The position numbers and the translations under genes were made by a program. DNA of 64,000 nucleotides from Clostridia bacterium (GTDB lineage Bacteria > Bacillota > Clostridia > Christensenellales > Aristaeellaceae), in contig JAFXCE010000133.1 of assembly GCA_017521565.1 (NCBI GenBank), forward strand, positions 1 to 64,000. Direction: 5' to 3'. Under the pieces are notes generated by a model, which was given only the letters and a program-made list of their open reading frames with translations, searched no databases and was not told where the DNA came from. Position 1 is the first letter of the stretch; every line of letters begins with the position of its first letter. This document shows, piece after piece, positions 1 to 8,287 of the stretch.

Positions 1-1
1 C

Positions 2-271
2 TTCAATACTGAACTCAACGAGCAGTGTCTGAAATTCCTGACCACCGGCAAGGCCGACATCGAAGTGCTGAAGAATCTGGTCAAGAATAACGCTCAGCAG
101 CTGCACAAGATCACCCTCTCCCTGTGGGTGGCCCGCGCCGAACTTTCCGCCAACAATCGCCGTGAAGCCGAAAAGCTGCTGGAGCAGATCGTCAAGCTTG
201 CGCCGGATCTGTATCCGGGCAAAGTCGCCGCTCAGCTTCTTACCGGCCTTCCCGCGAAAACCGAAGCGTAA
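2..271 (+). CDS. C-terminal fragment of an unidentified protein
   Basis: An open frame enters from the left edge and runs 89 codons to a TAA, so only the C-terminus is visible. The fragment is helical and charged. The part with NRREAEKLLEQIVKLAPDLYP resembles the second helix of a tetratricopeptide repeat, where the A, L and P spacing is typical, but one partial repeat is not enough to assign a family. There is no start codon or upstream context, so function stays unknown. A strong terminator follows 13 bases after the stop, so this is the last gene of its transcript. Confidence 0.6.
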   Translation, partial: FNTELNEQCLKFLTTGKADIEVLKNLVKNNAQQLHKITLSLWVARAELSANNRREAEKLLEQIVKLAPDLYPGKVAAQLLTGLPAKTEA

Positions 272-283
272 TCCTTCTTTCAT

Positions 284-314
284 ATCGCCATGCATTGCAT
301 GGCGATTCTTTTTT
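284..314 (+). terminator. Rho-independent terminator
   Basis: A perfect 10-bp stem (ATCGCCATGC / GCATGGCGAT) with a 3-base loop is followed by TCTTTTTT. It ends the transcript of the partial gene at the left edge. Confidence 0.85.
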
Positions 315-383
315 GCTCTATACACACTTTATATGCTTCAAAACACAAACGCGAAAAAAATTTTCTTTTTTTGAAAAAAAGGC

Positions 384-412
384 TTGCATTCTGTCGACTC
401 TTGTGATATACT
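384..412 (+). promoter_or_regulatory. sigma-A-type promoter of tRNA-Lys
   Basis: TTGCAT (384-389) and TATACT (407-412) are separated by exactly 17 bases. The predicted start lies about 35 bases before the tRNA. No other promoter-like pair lies between the preceding terminator and the tRNA. Confidence 0.75.
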
Positions 413-454
413 ATTATCCGTTGAGAGGAACAAGCCTCAAAAGACTTCAGATCT

Positions 455-530
455 GCACCATTAGCTCAGTTGGTAGAGCACCTGACTCTTAATCAGGGTG
501 TCCCGGGTTCGAGTCCCTGATGGTGCACCA
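455..530 (+). tRNA. tRNA-Lys (anticodon CTT)
   Basis: A complete 76-base cloverleaf: acceptor arms GCACCAT (455-461) and ATGGTGC (520-526) pair perfectly. The anticodon stem CCTGA/TCAGG encloses loop CTCTTAA with anticodon CTT at 488-490. The T-loop GGTTCGAGTCC is canonical, and discriminator A plus CCA are encoded. It reads AAG lysine codons. It is a single-gene unit with its own promoter and terminator. Confidence 0.97.
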
Positions 531-567
531 AAACCTCTTTTGTTTACGGACAAGAGAGGTTTTTTTG
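531..567 (+). terminator. Terminator of tRNA-Lys
   Basis: A 12-bp stem (AACCTCTTTTGT / ACAAGAGAGGTT, one G-U pair) begins right after the encoded CCA and is followed by seven T's. Confidence 0.85.
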
Positions 568-880
568 TCTTTCGAAGATAATGGGTTTCGCGGTTTGCTG
601 TGTATGAGGCGGAACGGATGATGCGAGAATTTGCGAAGTGATTGGCATGAAAGACGTTGCTGCATGGATGAATGGCTATTGGGCGCGCTGTATGTCTAAA
701 CCTTTAAATTTGTATGAAATATGATACCTCCCGTGTATGCTGGATTGACTTTTGTATAAAGTGAATATATAATGAAGCCAAATAAGAGCAAAATCGGACG
801 GAAGTGTCTGAGAAGAAAAGAGAATGATTTGAGCGGGCGGCTGCTGGCTGCTTTGCTGGATATTTTGGGAGGAAACCGTT
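568..880. other. Intergenic region upstream of the ABC transporter operon
   Basis: About 310 bases without a gene. The only clear element is the promoter at 745-773, which leaves a leader of roughly 100 bases before the first ABC gene. A 25-codon frame at 648 has no ribosome binding site and is not called. No riboswitch or terminator-like fold stood out in the leader. Confidence 0.5.
745..773 (+). promoter_or_regulatory. sigma-A promoter of the ABC transporter operon
   Basis: TTGACT (745-750) and a consensus TATAAT (768-773) are separated by 17 bases. It lies about 108 bases upstream of the GTG start of the ATPase gene. Confidence 0.85.
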
Positions 881-1999
881 GTGAGCGATCGTATTTCCAT
901 TCGTCATGCACTCAAAAAGTATGGAGAGAATGTCATCATTCCTGATTTGAGCCTGGAGATCAAAGAGGGCGAGTTTTTTACGCTTCTGGGTCCGTCCGGC
1001 TGCGGCAAGACGACGCTGCTGCGCATGATTGCGGGCTTTAACTCTATTGAGGGCGGCGAGTTCTATTTTAACGATACGCTCATCAACGATCTGGATCCGG
1101 CCAAGCGCAATATTGGCATGGTTTTCCAGAACTATGCGATCTTCCCGCACATGACCGTCCGCAAGAACGTCGAATTCGGCCTGACGAACCGCAAACTGCC
1201 GAAGGACAAGATCAAAGCGCAGACGGATAAATTCATGAAGCTCATGCATGTGGATGAGTATGCCGATCGTCTGCCGGAGCGCCTTTCCGGTGGTCAGCAG
1301 CAGCGCGTTGCGCTGGCCCGTGCGCTGTGCATTGAGCCGGACGTACTCCTTTTTGATGAACCGCTTTCCAACCTCGACGCGAAGCTGCGCGTGGAGATGC
1401 GTACCGTCATCAAGAATATTCAGCACAGCGTCGGCATCACAACCGTATACGTGACGCACGATCAGGAAGAGGCCATGGCGATTTCCGACCGCATCGCGGT
1501 TATGAATGCCGGAGTTATTCAGCATGTGGGTACGCCGAAGAACATTTATCAGCGCCCTGCGAACCTGTTTGTCTCCACCTTTATTGGCCGCAGCAACGTG
1601 ATGAATGCCAAGCTGCGCATGGAAAACGGCAAGTGCTATCTGGTTACGCCCAGCGGCTATCGGGCGCAGATGCATAACGTTCTGCCGCAGTATCACAAGG
1701 ATCAGGATGTGGTCATGTCCGTCCGCCCGGAGGAGCTGCTCCTCAGCCGCGATGCGCAGGGTGAAGGTATTGGCGCAGTTGTGGATGACTGCGTGTTCCT
1801 CGGCCTGATGACCCATTATTTCGTCCATCTGGAATCCGGCGAGGAAGCGGAGATCATTCAGGAATCCTCCATTGACTCGATCATTGAGCCGGGTACGAAG
1901 ATTAAGCTGACCATCAACACCGATAAGGTCAACATCTTCACAGCGGATGGCTCTGCCAATATCCTTGCCGGCGTGAAGAACGACTGCGCTGCGATGTGA
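881..1999 (+). CDS. ABC importer ATP-binding subunit (iron/phosphonate/polyamine type)
   Basis: A 372-aa ATPase that would energise the importer encoded by the next two genes at the inner face of the membrane. Visible motifs are Walker A GPSGCGKTT (37-45), Q-loop Gln83, signature LSGGQ (135-139), Walker B VLLFDE (155-160) and switch His193. A TOBE-like C-terminal domain (about 280-355, with VMSVRPEELLL) is characteristic of the FbpC/PotA/PhnT group. The GTG start is chosen because GGGAGG lies 8 bases upstream. It is the first gene of a three-gene operon, with 16 bases to the permease. The substrate cannot be read from the sequence: Fe(III), 2-aminoethylphosphonate, polyamine and thiamine importers all share this architecture. 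Confidence 0.93.
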   Translation: MSDRISIRHALKKYGENVIIPDLSLEIKEGEFFTLLGPSGCGKTTLLRMIAGFNSIEGGEFYFNDTLINDLDPAKRNIGMVFQNYAIFPHMTVRKNVEFGLTNRKLPKDKIKAQTDKFMKLMHVDEYADRLPERLSGGQQQRVALARALCIEPDVLLFDEPLSNLDAKLRVEMRTVIKNIQHSVGITTVYVTHDQEEAMAISDRIAVMNAGVIQHVGTPKNIYQRPANLFVSTFIGRSNVMNAKLRMENGKCYLVTPSGYRAQMHNVLPQYHKDQDVVMSVRPEELLLSRDAQGEGIGAVVDDCVFLGLMTHYFVHLESGEEAEIIQESSIDSIIEPGTKIKLTINTDKVNIFTADGSANILAGVKNDCAAM

Positions 2000-2015
2000 G
2001 GGGAGGGGGCAGAGC

Positions 2016-3671
2016 GTGAGAAACAATAAGCGCGATGGCTGGCTCGGCATATCGATCCTGCTCTTTGCGGTTTTCATCATCTTCCTGGCTTTCCCGCTGA
2101 TGGGTCTGCTCAAGCAGTCCGTCTACAACGAGGCAGGGGAATTCTCTTTTGAAAACTTTGTCCGCTTTTTCACTTATACCAACGGCTATTATCTCAAGCC
2201 CATCGCCAACAGCGTGAAGGTGACCATCACCACGACGCTGGTATCGCTGCTGCTGGGTATCCCAATTGCGTATTTTTACTCGTTCTATAAGATTCGCGGC
2301 GCAAAGCTGCTCTTTGTCGTCTCTATTCTGTGCTCGATGTCCGCTCCGTTTATCGGCGCCTATTCGTGGATTCTTCTGCTGGGCCGCAGCGGCGCGATCA
2401 CCAAGGCGATTTCTGCGCTGCTCGGTTTCAAGATGCCGGCGATCTACGGCTTTAAGGGCATCCTTCTTGTTCAGAGCCTTAAGTTTTTCCCACTGGTGTT
2501 CATTTACATGAACGGCGCGTTTAAGAACATCGACAACACGCTCATGGAGGCGGCAGCCAATATGGGCTGCACGGGTGTCAAGCGCCTGGTCCGCATTGTG
2601 CTTTCCTTGTCCATGCCCACCATTCTTGCCGCGGCGCTGATGGTATTCATGCAGGCGTTTGCGGACTTTGGCACGCCGATGCTCATTGGCGAGGGCTATC
2701 AGACCTTCCCGGTCATGATTTACAATGCGTATCTGGGCGAGGGCGGAACAAACCGGAACTTCGCTGCCGCGCTGGCCGTGGTCGCGATTGCCATCACGGC
2801 GGTCGTGTTCTTCTTCCAGAAGTGGGGTACAAGCCGCTTTAAGTTCTCCATGAACGCGCTGCATCCGGTGGAGAAGAAGGAGGCCAAGGGGCTTTCCGGT
2901 CTGCTGATGCACCTTTACTGCTATGTGCTGGTGGGCATTGCATTCATGCCGCAGCTGTATATCATCTACCTGTCCTTCTGCAACTACAAGGGCTCGATCC
3001 GTCAGGGGACCTATGGCTTCAGCAACTATGTTCAGGCGAGCAAGAAGCTGCTTTCCCGCTCGATCCAGAATACGGCGGTTATGGGCATCATTGCGCTGCT
3101 GATTATCATTGTGATTGCCGTGCTGATTGCGTATCTGGTTGTGCGCCGTTCCAACGTGCTCAACAATGCGATTGATACCATCTCCATGCTGCCCTATATT
3201 ATGCCGGGCGCTGTTGTGGGTCTTTCTCTGCTGCTGGCCTTCGGCAAGAAGCCGATTGCCCTGACCGGTACGTTTGCCATCATGGTGATCTCCTTCGTCA
3301 TCCGAAGACTGCCGTATACAATCCGATCTGCAACGGCGACGCTTATGCAGATTTCGCCGAGCATTGAGGAAGCGGCGATCAGCCTTGGCGCATCCAAGGC
3401 AAAGACCTTTGCGCGCATCACCGTGCCGATGATGGCCAACGGCATTCTCTCCGGCGCGATTCTCAGCTGGGTTGCCATTGTGACGGAGCTTTCTTCCTCC
3501 ATCATCCTTTACAGCAACAAGAGCATCACGCTGACCATGTCCACGTATCTGGCGATCCTGCGCGGCAACGACGGTATCGCCGCGGCCTTTGCCGCGATCC
3601 TGACGCTCGTCACCACGCTCTCTCTGATGCTGTATCTGAAGATCAGCAAGTCGGAGGATGTGCGTTTGTAA
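2016..3671 (+). CDS. Fused double-domain ABC importer permease (FbpB-like)
   Basis: A 551-aa integral membrane protein containing two permease domains in one chain. Each has an EAA loop that contacts the ATPase: EAAANMGCTG near residue 178 and EAAISLGASK near residue 451, each followed by the usual hydrophobic helices. Twelve or so membrane segments are expected, with the junction near residue 285-300. This fused organisation is typical of ferric-iron (FbpB/AfuB) and related importers, in contrast to PotB/PotC, which are separate. The GTG start has a very strong GGGGAGGGGG upstream. The binding-protein gene follows after 119 bases, a gap that could allow separate regulation. Confidence 0.92.
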   Translation: MRNNKRDGWLGISILLFAVFIIFLAFPLMGLLKQSVYNEAGEFSFENFVRFFTYTNGYYLKPIANSVKVTITTTLVSLLLGIPIAYFYSFYKIRGAKLLFVVSILCSMSAPFIGAYSWILLLGRSGAITKAISALLGFKMPAIYGFKGILLVQSLKFFPLVFIYMNGAFKNIDNTLMEAAANMGCTGVKRLVRIVLSLSMPTILAAALMVFMQAFADFGTPMLIGEGYQTFPVMIYNAYLGEGGTNRNFAAALAVVAIAITAVVFFFQKWGTSRFKFSMNALHPVEKKEAKGLSGLLMHLYCYVLVGIAFMPQLYIIYLSFCNYKGSIRQGTYGFSNYVQASKKLLSRSIQNTAVMGIIALLIIIVIAVLIAYLVVRRSNVLNNAIDTISMLPYIMPGAVVGLSLLLAFGKKPIALTGTFAIMVISFVIRRLPYTIRSATATLMQISPSIEEAAISLGASKAKTFARITVPMMANGILSGAILSWVAIVTELSSSIILYSNKSITLTMSTYLAILRGNDGIAAAFAAILTLVTTLSLMLYLKISKSEDVRL

Positions 3672-3790
3672 AACGCGGGCATTCTGATTCCATGTTTTTT
3701 CGACCGGCAGAGTACCGGCGAAAGACGTTATTCCGGCTATATTGCGGCGGAATCCGCAATGAGTATAAAAACCAAAAAGGAGACGAAAAC

Positions 3791-4807
3791 ATGAAAAAGA
3801 TCCTGACTCTGGTCCTCTCTCTCGTGATGGTCCTCACCGCGGCCTGTGCGTTTGCCGGCAGTGAAGTCCAGCTGTACTCCACCATGACCGAAGCTGACCT
3901 CGATGCGCTGATCACCTGCTTCAACGAGGTCTATCCGGACATCGAAGTCATCGTGACCAACGGCTCCGCTGGCGAGCTGACCACCCGTATCGACGGTGAA
4001 GCCGGCAACCCGCAGGGCGACCTCGTTTGGGGCGGCATGGCTGATTCTGACGGTCAGGCGTATGCGGACATCTTTGAGGCGTGGGTCTCCGAGTATGACG
4101 CGCAGAATATGCCGGGCTACACCAGCCCGAACGGCCTGTACTCCATGGACCACCTGTCCACCGTCGTGTTCGTGGTCAACGAGGAGCTGGAAGCCGAGCT
4201 GGGCCTGAAGATCGAGTCTTATGAAGACCTCCTCGATCCCAAGCTCAAGGGCAAGATCGCGACCGCCGATCCGAACAGCTCTTCCTCCGCTTGGAACAAC
4301 CTCTCCAACATCATGGCTGTTTACGGCCACAACACCGATGAAGCTTGGGCCTACATCGAGAAGCTCATGCCGAATCTCGTCATCCTCGGCTCTTCTTCCG
4401 GCGTCTTTAAGAACACCCAGGCTGGCGAGTATGTCGTGGGTCTGACCTACGAAGACGGCGCGGTTGGCCTCGTCCGCGACGGCGCGACCAATATCCGCCT
4501 GCAGTACCCGACCAACGGCACCTCCGCTTCCGCTTTCGGCTGCGCGCTGATCAAGGGCGGCCCGAACCCGGAGAACGGCAAGCTGTTCATCGATTTCATC
4601 TGCTCCGCCGAAGGCCAGACCGCTCTGGCTGCCTATCAGCAGGGCACGCTGCGCTACACCAACGCCGGATACGTCGTGCCGGAGAACGCGTGGCTCAAGC
4701 CGTCCAACGAGATCGTCTGGGCGAACCGCGACGTTCCGTACCTGACCGAGCACAAGGGCGAGATCCTCGACAAGTGGAACGCGCTGTGGGCGAAGATTGC
4801 TCAGTAA
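3791..4807 (+). CDS. ABC importer extracellular substrate-binding protein (SBP_bac_6/FbpA-like)
   Basis: A 338-aa secreted binding protein and third component of the importer. The start at MKKILTLVL is chosen because AAAGGAGAC lies just upstream; an in-frame upstream ATG would hide the signal peptide. The hydrophobic leader ends in TAACAFAGS. This could be cleaved by signal peptidase I after AFA, or, less ideally, be lipid-modified at the Cys because Thr at -3 is unusual in a lipobox. The mature part begins EVQLYSTMTE and has the two-lobe pattern of the iron/phosphonate group, including NGSAGELTTRI and a WGGMADS segment. I could not verify the tyrosine or phosphate ligands that would distinguish iron from phosphonate binding. 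Confidence 0.9.
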   Translation: MKKILTLVLSLVMVLTAACAFAGSEVQLYSTMTEADLDALITCFNEVYPDIEVIVTNGSAGELTTRIDGEAGNPQGDLVWGGMADSDGQAYADIFEAWVSEYDAQNMPGYTSPNGLYSMDHLSTVVFVVNEELEAELGLKIESYEDLLDPKLKGKIATADPNSSSSAWNNLSNIMAVYGHNTDEAWAYIEKLMPNLVILGSSSGVFKNTQAGEYVVGLTYEDGAVGLVRDGATNIRLQYPTNGTSASAFGCALIKGGPNPENGKLFIDFICSAEGQTALAAYQQGTLRYTNAGYVVPENAWLKPSNEIVWANRDVPYLTEHKGEILDKWNALWAKIAQ

Positions 4808-4863
4808 TACAGACAGGGAATACATCGCAGTTTCTTTAAGAACTGCTGCATGAAGTATCAAAG

Positions 4864-4895
4864 AGGGGCGGCCGAAATCCGGCTGCCCCTTTATT
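4864..4895 (+). terminator. Terminator of the ABC transporter operon
   Basis: An 11-bp GC-rich stem (AGGGGCGGCCG / CGGCTGCCCCT, one G-U) with loop AAATC is followed by TTTATTTG. A smaller GCAGTT/AACTGC inverted repeat (4827-4846) lies just before it. Confidence 0.8.
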
Positions 4896-4909
4896 TGTTA
4901 TACGTTTTG

Positions 4910-4918
4910 TGGTATGAT
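4910..4918 (+). promoter_or_regulatory. Extended -10 promoter of the glycerol-1-phosphate dehydrogenase gene
   Basis: TGGTATGAT carries the TGn extension directly before a TATGAT -10. The -35 position (TTTATT, 4890-4895, 17-base spacer) is poor, as is common for extended -10 promoters. Confidence 0.55.
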
Positions 4919-4955
4919 ACAGATATGTGATATATCATACGGAGGAGTGAATGCC

Positions 4956-6215
4956 ATGAATTTTGAAGAGCTGCTCAAGGGCAGAGCTTGCAGCTGCGGC
5001 ATGAATCATACCTGTGCGATCAAGCACATTATCATCGGAAAGGGCGCTAACGAAAAGCTCGGCGCGCTGCTTGGCGATTACCGGAAGATCCTGCTCGTTG
5101 CCGATACCAATACCTATGCGGCCTGCGGCGATACGGTCAAAGCGCAGATTGGCGATAAGCTCGAATCTCTGCTTGTCTATGAACGCGACGGCCTGCTGAT
5201 TCCCAATGAAGAAGCAGTGGGAGAGATGCAGGCGAAGCTTACGGATGAAACTGATCTGATCGTGGGCATTGGTTCCGGCGTCATTCAGGATACATGCAAG
5301 TATGTCTCGCATAAGGCGAAGCTGCCGTATGCGATCGTGGCGACCGCGCCGTCTATGGATGGCTATGCCTCCGTCGGTGCGGCGATGATCATGGGCGGCA
5401 TGAAGGTGACCTACAGCGCGCATGTGCCTGAAATCATCATCGGCGATATTGACGTACTGAAGGATGCGCCGATGGACATGATCAAGTCCGGTTATGGAGA
5501 TATCCTCGGCAAGTATTCCTGCCTGAATGACTGGAAGCTGGCAAGAATTGTCCGCGGCGAATACTTCTGCCCCTATGTGTATGATCTGACGATGGACATG
5601 GTCGTTAAGACGCGCGATCTGGGCGAGAGGCTTCTTGCGCGCGATCCGGATGCAGTTCAGACGCTGATGGAGGCGATCATCGGCGTGGGCGTGGCGATGG
5701 CTTTTGTCGGCAATTCCCGTCCGGCCTCCGGCAGTGAGCATCATCTGTCCCATTATTTTGAGATCGTCGGTATCCTGCGCGGCGAGGATTACTTCATGCA
5801 TGGCACGGACGTCGTGTATTCGAGTGTCTATACCCAGCGCATCCGTGAGCAGCTTCTGAAGCTGAACACACCGGAAAAGAACGTGCTTCTGTCCCGCGAA
5901 GCGTGGGAAGAGAACATCCGCAGGATTTACGGGAAGATTGCCGACAGCGTCATTGCCCTGCAGGACAAGATGGGCTGGTATGGCGAGGACCGTTTCCCGG
6001 TATACAGCGAAAAGTGGCCGGAGATTCAGGCTGTTCTCGCTGAAGCGCCGAGCGCGGAGGAAATGCTGGGCTATATCGGCTCTATCGGCCTTGATCTTGC
6101 AGAGTTTGATGCGCTCTATGGTGAAAAGAAGATTGATGACGCGCTGAAGTTTGCCAAGGATCTCAAGGATCGCTACAGCGTTCTTTGGTTGTATTACGAT
6201 CTGCTGATTTCCTGA
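4956..6215 (+). CDS. sn-glycerol-1-phosphate dehydrogenase family enzyme (AraM/EgsA-like)
   Basis: A 419-aa cytoplasmic oxidoreductase of the iron-containing alcohol dehydrogenase-like superfamily. Characterised members interconvert dihydroxyacetone phosphate and sn-glycerol-1-phosphate with NAD(P)H and a bound metal. The dinucleotide loop GIGSGVIQDTCKYVSHKA and the strongly conserved TAPSMDGYASVGAAM are present. So is the metal site SGSEHHLSHYFE (about 257-268), which matches Bacillus AraM closely. The start is taken at MNFEELL because GGAGGAG lies 8 bases upstream. An in-frame ATG 42 bases earlier has no site. The HAD phosphatase gene follows after 11 bases, implying sequential action on a polyol or glycerol phosphate. 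It has its own promoter, so it is not strictly part of the ABC operon. Confidence 0.9.
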   Translation: MNFEELLKGRACSCGMNHTCAIKHIIIGKGANEKLGALLGDYRKILLVADTNTYAACGDTVKAQIGDKLESLLVYERDGLLIPNEEAVGEMQAKLTDETDLIVGIGSGVIQDTCKYVSHKAKLPYAIVATAPSMDGYASVGAAMIMGGMKVTYSAHVPEIIIGDIDVLKDAPMDMIKSGYGDILGKYSCLNDWKLARIVRGEYFCPYVYDLTMDMVVKTRDLGERLLARDPDAVQTLMEAIIGVGVAMAFVGNSRPASGSEHHLSHYFEIVGILRGEDYFMHGTDVVYSSVYTQRIREQLLKLNTPEKNVLLSREAWEENIRRIYGKIADSVIALQDKMGWYGEDRFPVYSEKWPEIQAVLAEAPSAEEMLGYIGSIGLDLAEFDALYGEKKIDDALKFAKDLKDRYSVLWLYYDLLIS

Positions 6216-6226
6216 GGAGGCGCACC

Positions 6227-6970
6227 GTGAGCAAGATGATTGACAAAAGCAAAATCAAAGTGATTGCGATGGATCTGGACGGTACGCTGACCCAGCATAA
6301 GCAGCCCATGGCGCCGCTGACCAGAGAAACCCTCGTCAGGCTCGGACAGAAGTATAAGCTGGTGATGGCGGGCGCGGGTCAGGTGATGCGCATCTTCAAC
6401 CAGATGGAGCGTTTTCCCATTGATGTGATCGGCAATTACGGTCTGCAGTATGCCACCTATAACGAGCAGACTGGTGAGCTGGATATGAAGCGCAACGAGA
6501 CGCTGCCGCAGGGCGACAGAGAGAGCATTGAGGCGAAGGTCACTGCGCTGCGTGAGAAGCACGGCTATACGGAATTCGCAGGCGACAATGTGGAATACCA
6601 TCCTTCCGGCTGTTTGACATTCCCGATTCTCGGGACAAAGGCGAAGCAGGAGGATAAGCTGGCGTTCGATCCCGATCGCACCAAGCGCAGAAAGATCTAT
6701 GCTGAGGTCTGCGAGGCTTTTAAGGATTACTGCGTGTTTGTTGGCGGTTCCTCCTCCTTTGATATGGCGCCCAAGCCCTACAATAAGTTCTATGCGGTGG
6801 ATCTGTACTGTAGGGAGCATGGATTTGAGCATGAGAACGTGCTGTTTATCGGCGATGATTACGGCACAGGCGGCAACGACGAATCGGTGTATCTTTCGGA
6901 TATTCCTTTCCTCTGTGTGGACGATTACAGGATGTTCCCGGAACTGGTTCAGTTCCTGCTGGATGAATAA
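6227..6970 (+). CDS. HAD-superfamily phosphatase, phosphomannomutase-like (Cof/IIB type)
   Basis: A 247-aa HAD enzyme. Motif I DLDGTLT has its two catalytic aspartates near residues 16 and 18. Motif IV is GDDYGTGGNDESVY (near 209). The segment VGGSSSFDMAPKPYNKFYA matches the GGxxSFDxxPxxxxK pattern of eukaryotic-type phosphomannomutases and their bacterial relatives. The protein could therefore be a sugar-phosphate phosphatase or a mutase. The GTG start is chosen because it lies 8 bases after GAGGAGG. An upstream in-frame start would overlap the dehydrogenase. Close coupling to the glycerol-1-phosphate dehydrogenase suggests that it handles a related phosphorylated metabolite, but the substrate is not determinable here. 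Confidence 0.82.
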   Translation: MSKMIDKSKIKVIAMDLDGTLTQHKQPMAPLTRETLVRLGQKYKLVMAGAGQVMRIFNQMERFPIDVIGNYGLQYATYNEQTGELDMKRNETLPQGDRESIEAKVTALREKHGYTEFAGDNVEYHPSGCLTFPILGTKAKQEDKLAFDPDRTKRRKIYAEVCEAFKDYCVFVGGSSSFDMAPKPYNKFYAVDLYCREHGFEHENVLFIGDDYGTGGNDESVYLSDIPFLCVDDYRMFPELVQFLLDE

Positions 6971-6973
6971 AAC

Positions 6974-7015
6974 AAAGCAGGCAGATTCCGTTTTTGATGG
7001 AGTTTGCCTGCTTTT
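6974..7015 (+). terminator. Probable terminator after the HAD gene
   Basis: AAAGCAGGCA and TGCCTGCTTT form a perfect 10-bp stem with a long 21-base loop, ending in TTTT. The loop length makes it less certain than neighbouring terminators. Confidence 0.55.
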
Positions 7016-7048
7016 CCCGCTTTGCAGACCAAAGGAAAGAAGGATAAA

Positions 7049-8218
7049 ATGACAAAGCGTTTATGCGCAGGCTTTGCTGCGCTGGAGGTCGCATACTGGT
7101 GCGTGCATGCGACATTTCTCGGATTTGTTTCGGCGTATCTGCTTGAAAAGGGGATGAGCAATACCGCCGTCAGTCTGCTGCTGGCGGCATATCTGCTCAG
7201 TGCGTTTGCCGGCTCGCTTTTCTGGGGCGGCGTCTGCGACCGGTGGCAGACGAACCGGAAGGTCTTTCTTTGCGCGGGCGCGGCGTCTGCCGTGCTGGTG
7301 TGTCTGATTTATTCCTTTGCGGATCATCTGCCTATCGTCGCGCTGTGTTATCCACTCCTTGGCTTTTTGTATCAGCCGCTGGCATCGAATGCGGACGCTT
7401 GGGTGCTGGGCGCCTGCCGATATGACGCAAAGCTCTTTGGAAAAATCCGATGCATGCCGTCGCTGTTTTATGCGTTTGTCTGTGCAGTTCAGGGGCAGCT
7501 CATTGCGCGCTTTGGCTATGGTTTTATGCTTGGCGGCGGCTTATTGTTTCTGACGGTGCTGCTGCTGACAGCGTGGCGGCTGCCTGACGTCCGTTCTGCC
7601 AGCGGAAAGGGGGACGAGCGTGTGTCGGTTGGTCACGCCGCTGCGCTGGCGCGAAACCGACAGTATCTGCGGCTGCTTGTCCTCCTGTTTTTGCTTGGCG
7701 TCGCCGTTGCGCCCATCAACAATCTCAAGATCATCGTCTATGAGAATGTCGGTGGAAATGTTGCGCATATCGGAAGCGACTCTTTTGTTGGCGCGCTGAC
7801 ACAGGTGCCGCTGATCGCGCTGGCAGGCGCTTTGGCGATGATACCGCTTCGCCTGCGCTACCTGATGATGACGGCATTTCCGCTGATCATGCTGCTGCTG
7901 ACGCGATTTGCCGTTTCTCCCGGAATGGTTATCGCCGGTACGTTTTTTTACAATGTAGGATACGGCTTTCTTCTGCCGACGATGCGCGATGTGGCCGAGC
8001 GGCATGTGGACAAGCGTCTGCGCAATCTGGCGCATAGTCTGTCGGATGCGGTGTTCACCAGCTTTTCCGGCGTGGTGAGCCTGCTGTATGCGGGCGCGGT
8101 AGCGGATCATTTTGGTGTGAGTGCCATGCTGAGCGTCTGTGCGGTCATGGCTGCTACAGCAGTCGTTGTCAGCAGCCTGCCTGACAAAAAGCGCGAAGAA
8201 GGGAAAAACTGTATATAA
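7049..8218 (+). CDS. Major facilitator superfamily transporter
   Basis: A 389-aa polytopic membrane protein with a run of hydrophobic segments consistent with 12 helices. The loop LFWGGVCDRWQTNRK (near 50-70) is the MFS G-X-X-D-R signature region. AKLFGKIRCMPSLFYA around residue 130 resembles the YGRIRLWGSLGFA motif of the LacY/nucleoside-H+ symporter branch. The start MTKRLC is chosen because GGAAAGAAGGAT lies upstream and places the first helix at the N-terminus. The solute is unknown. It sits alone between two terminators and converges with the esterase gene. Sugar or nucleoside symport is the family-based guess. Confidence 0.8.
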   Translation: MTKRLCAGFAALEVAYWCVHATFLGFVSAYLLEKGMSNTAVSLLLAAYLLSAFAGSLFWGGVCDRWQTNRKVFLCAGAASAVLVCLIYSFADHLPIVALCYPLLGFLYQPLASNADAWVLGACRYDAKLFGKIRCMPSLFYAFVCAVQGQLIARFGYGFMLGGGLLFLTVLLLTAWRLPDVRSASGKGDERVSVGHAAALARNRQYLRLLVLLFLLGVAVAPINNLKIIVYENVGGNVAHIGSDSFVGALTQVPLIALAGALAMIPLRLRYLMMTAFPLIMLLLTRFAVSPGMVIAGTFFYNVGYGFLLPTMRDVAERHVDKRLRNLAHSLSDAVFTSFSGVVSLLYAGAVADHFGVSAMLSVCAVMAATAVVVSSLPDKKREEGKNCI

Positions 8219-8228
8219 CAAGCATAAG

Positions 8229-8270
8229 AAAAGCCCGGAACGCTGAATGGCCAGCGTTTCCGGGCTTTCT
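8229..8270. terminator. Bidirectional terminator between MFS and esterase genes
   Basis: A long stem, AAAGCCCGGAACGCTG with CAGCGTTTCCGGGCTTT (one bulged T) and loop AATGGC, has T-runs available on both strands. It can end both convergent transcripts. Confidence 0.85.
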
Positions 8271-8287
8271 CTCGTGTGCAGGTGCGC

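Noticed and set aside
648..725. A 25-codon frame upstream of the ABC operon
   Set aside because: No ribosome binding site, and it lies upstream of the operon promoter.
774..880. A riboswitch in the leader of the ABC importer operon
   Set aside because: No conserved riboswitch core or terminator/antiterminator pair could be recognised by eye.
704..2113. A 469-codon minus-strand frame over the ABC ATPase
   Set aside because: Shadow of the ATPase gene, whose motifs are complete on the plus strand.
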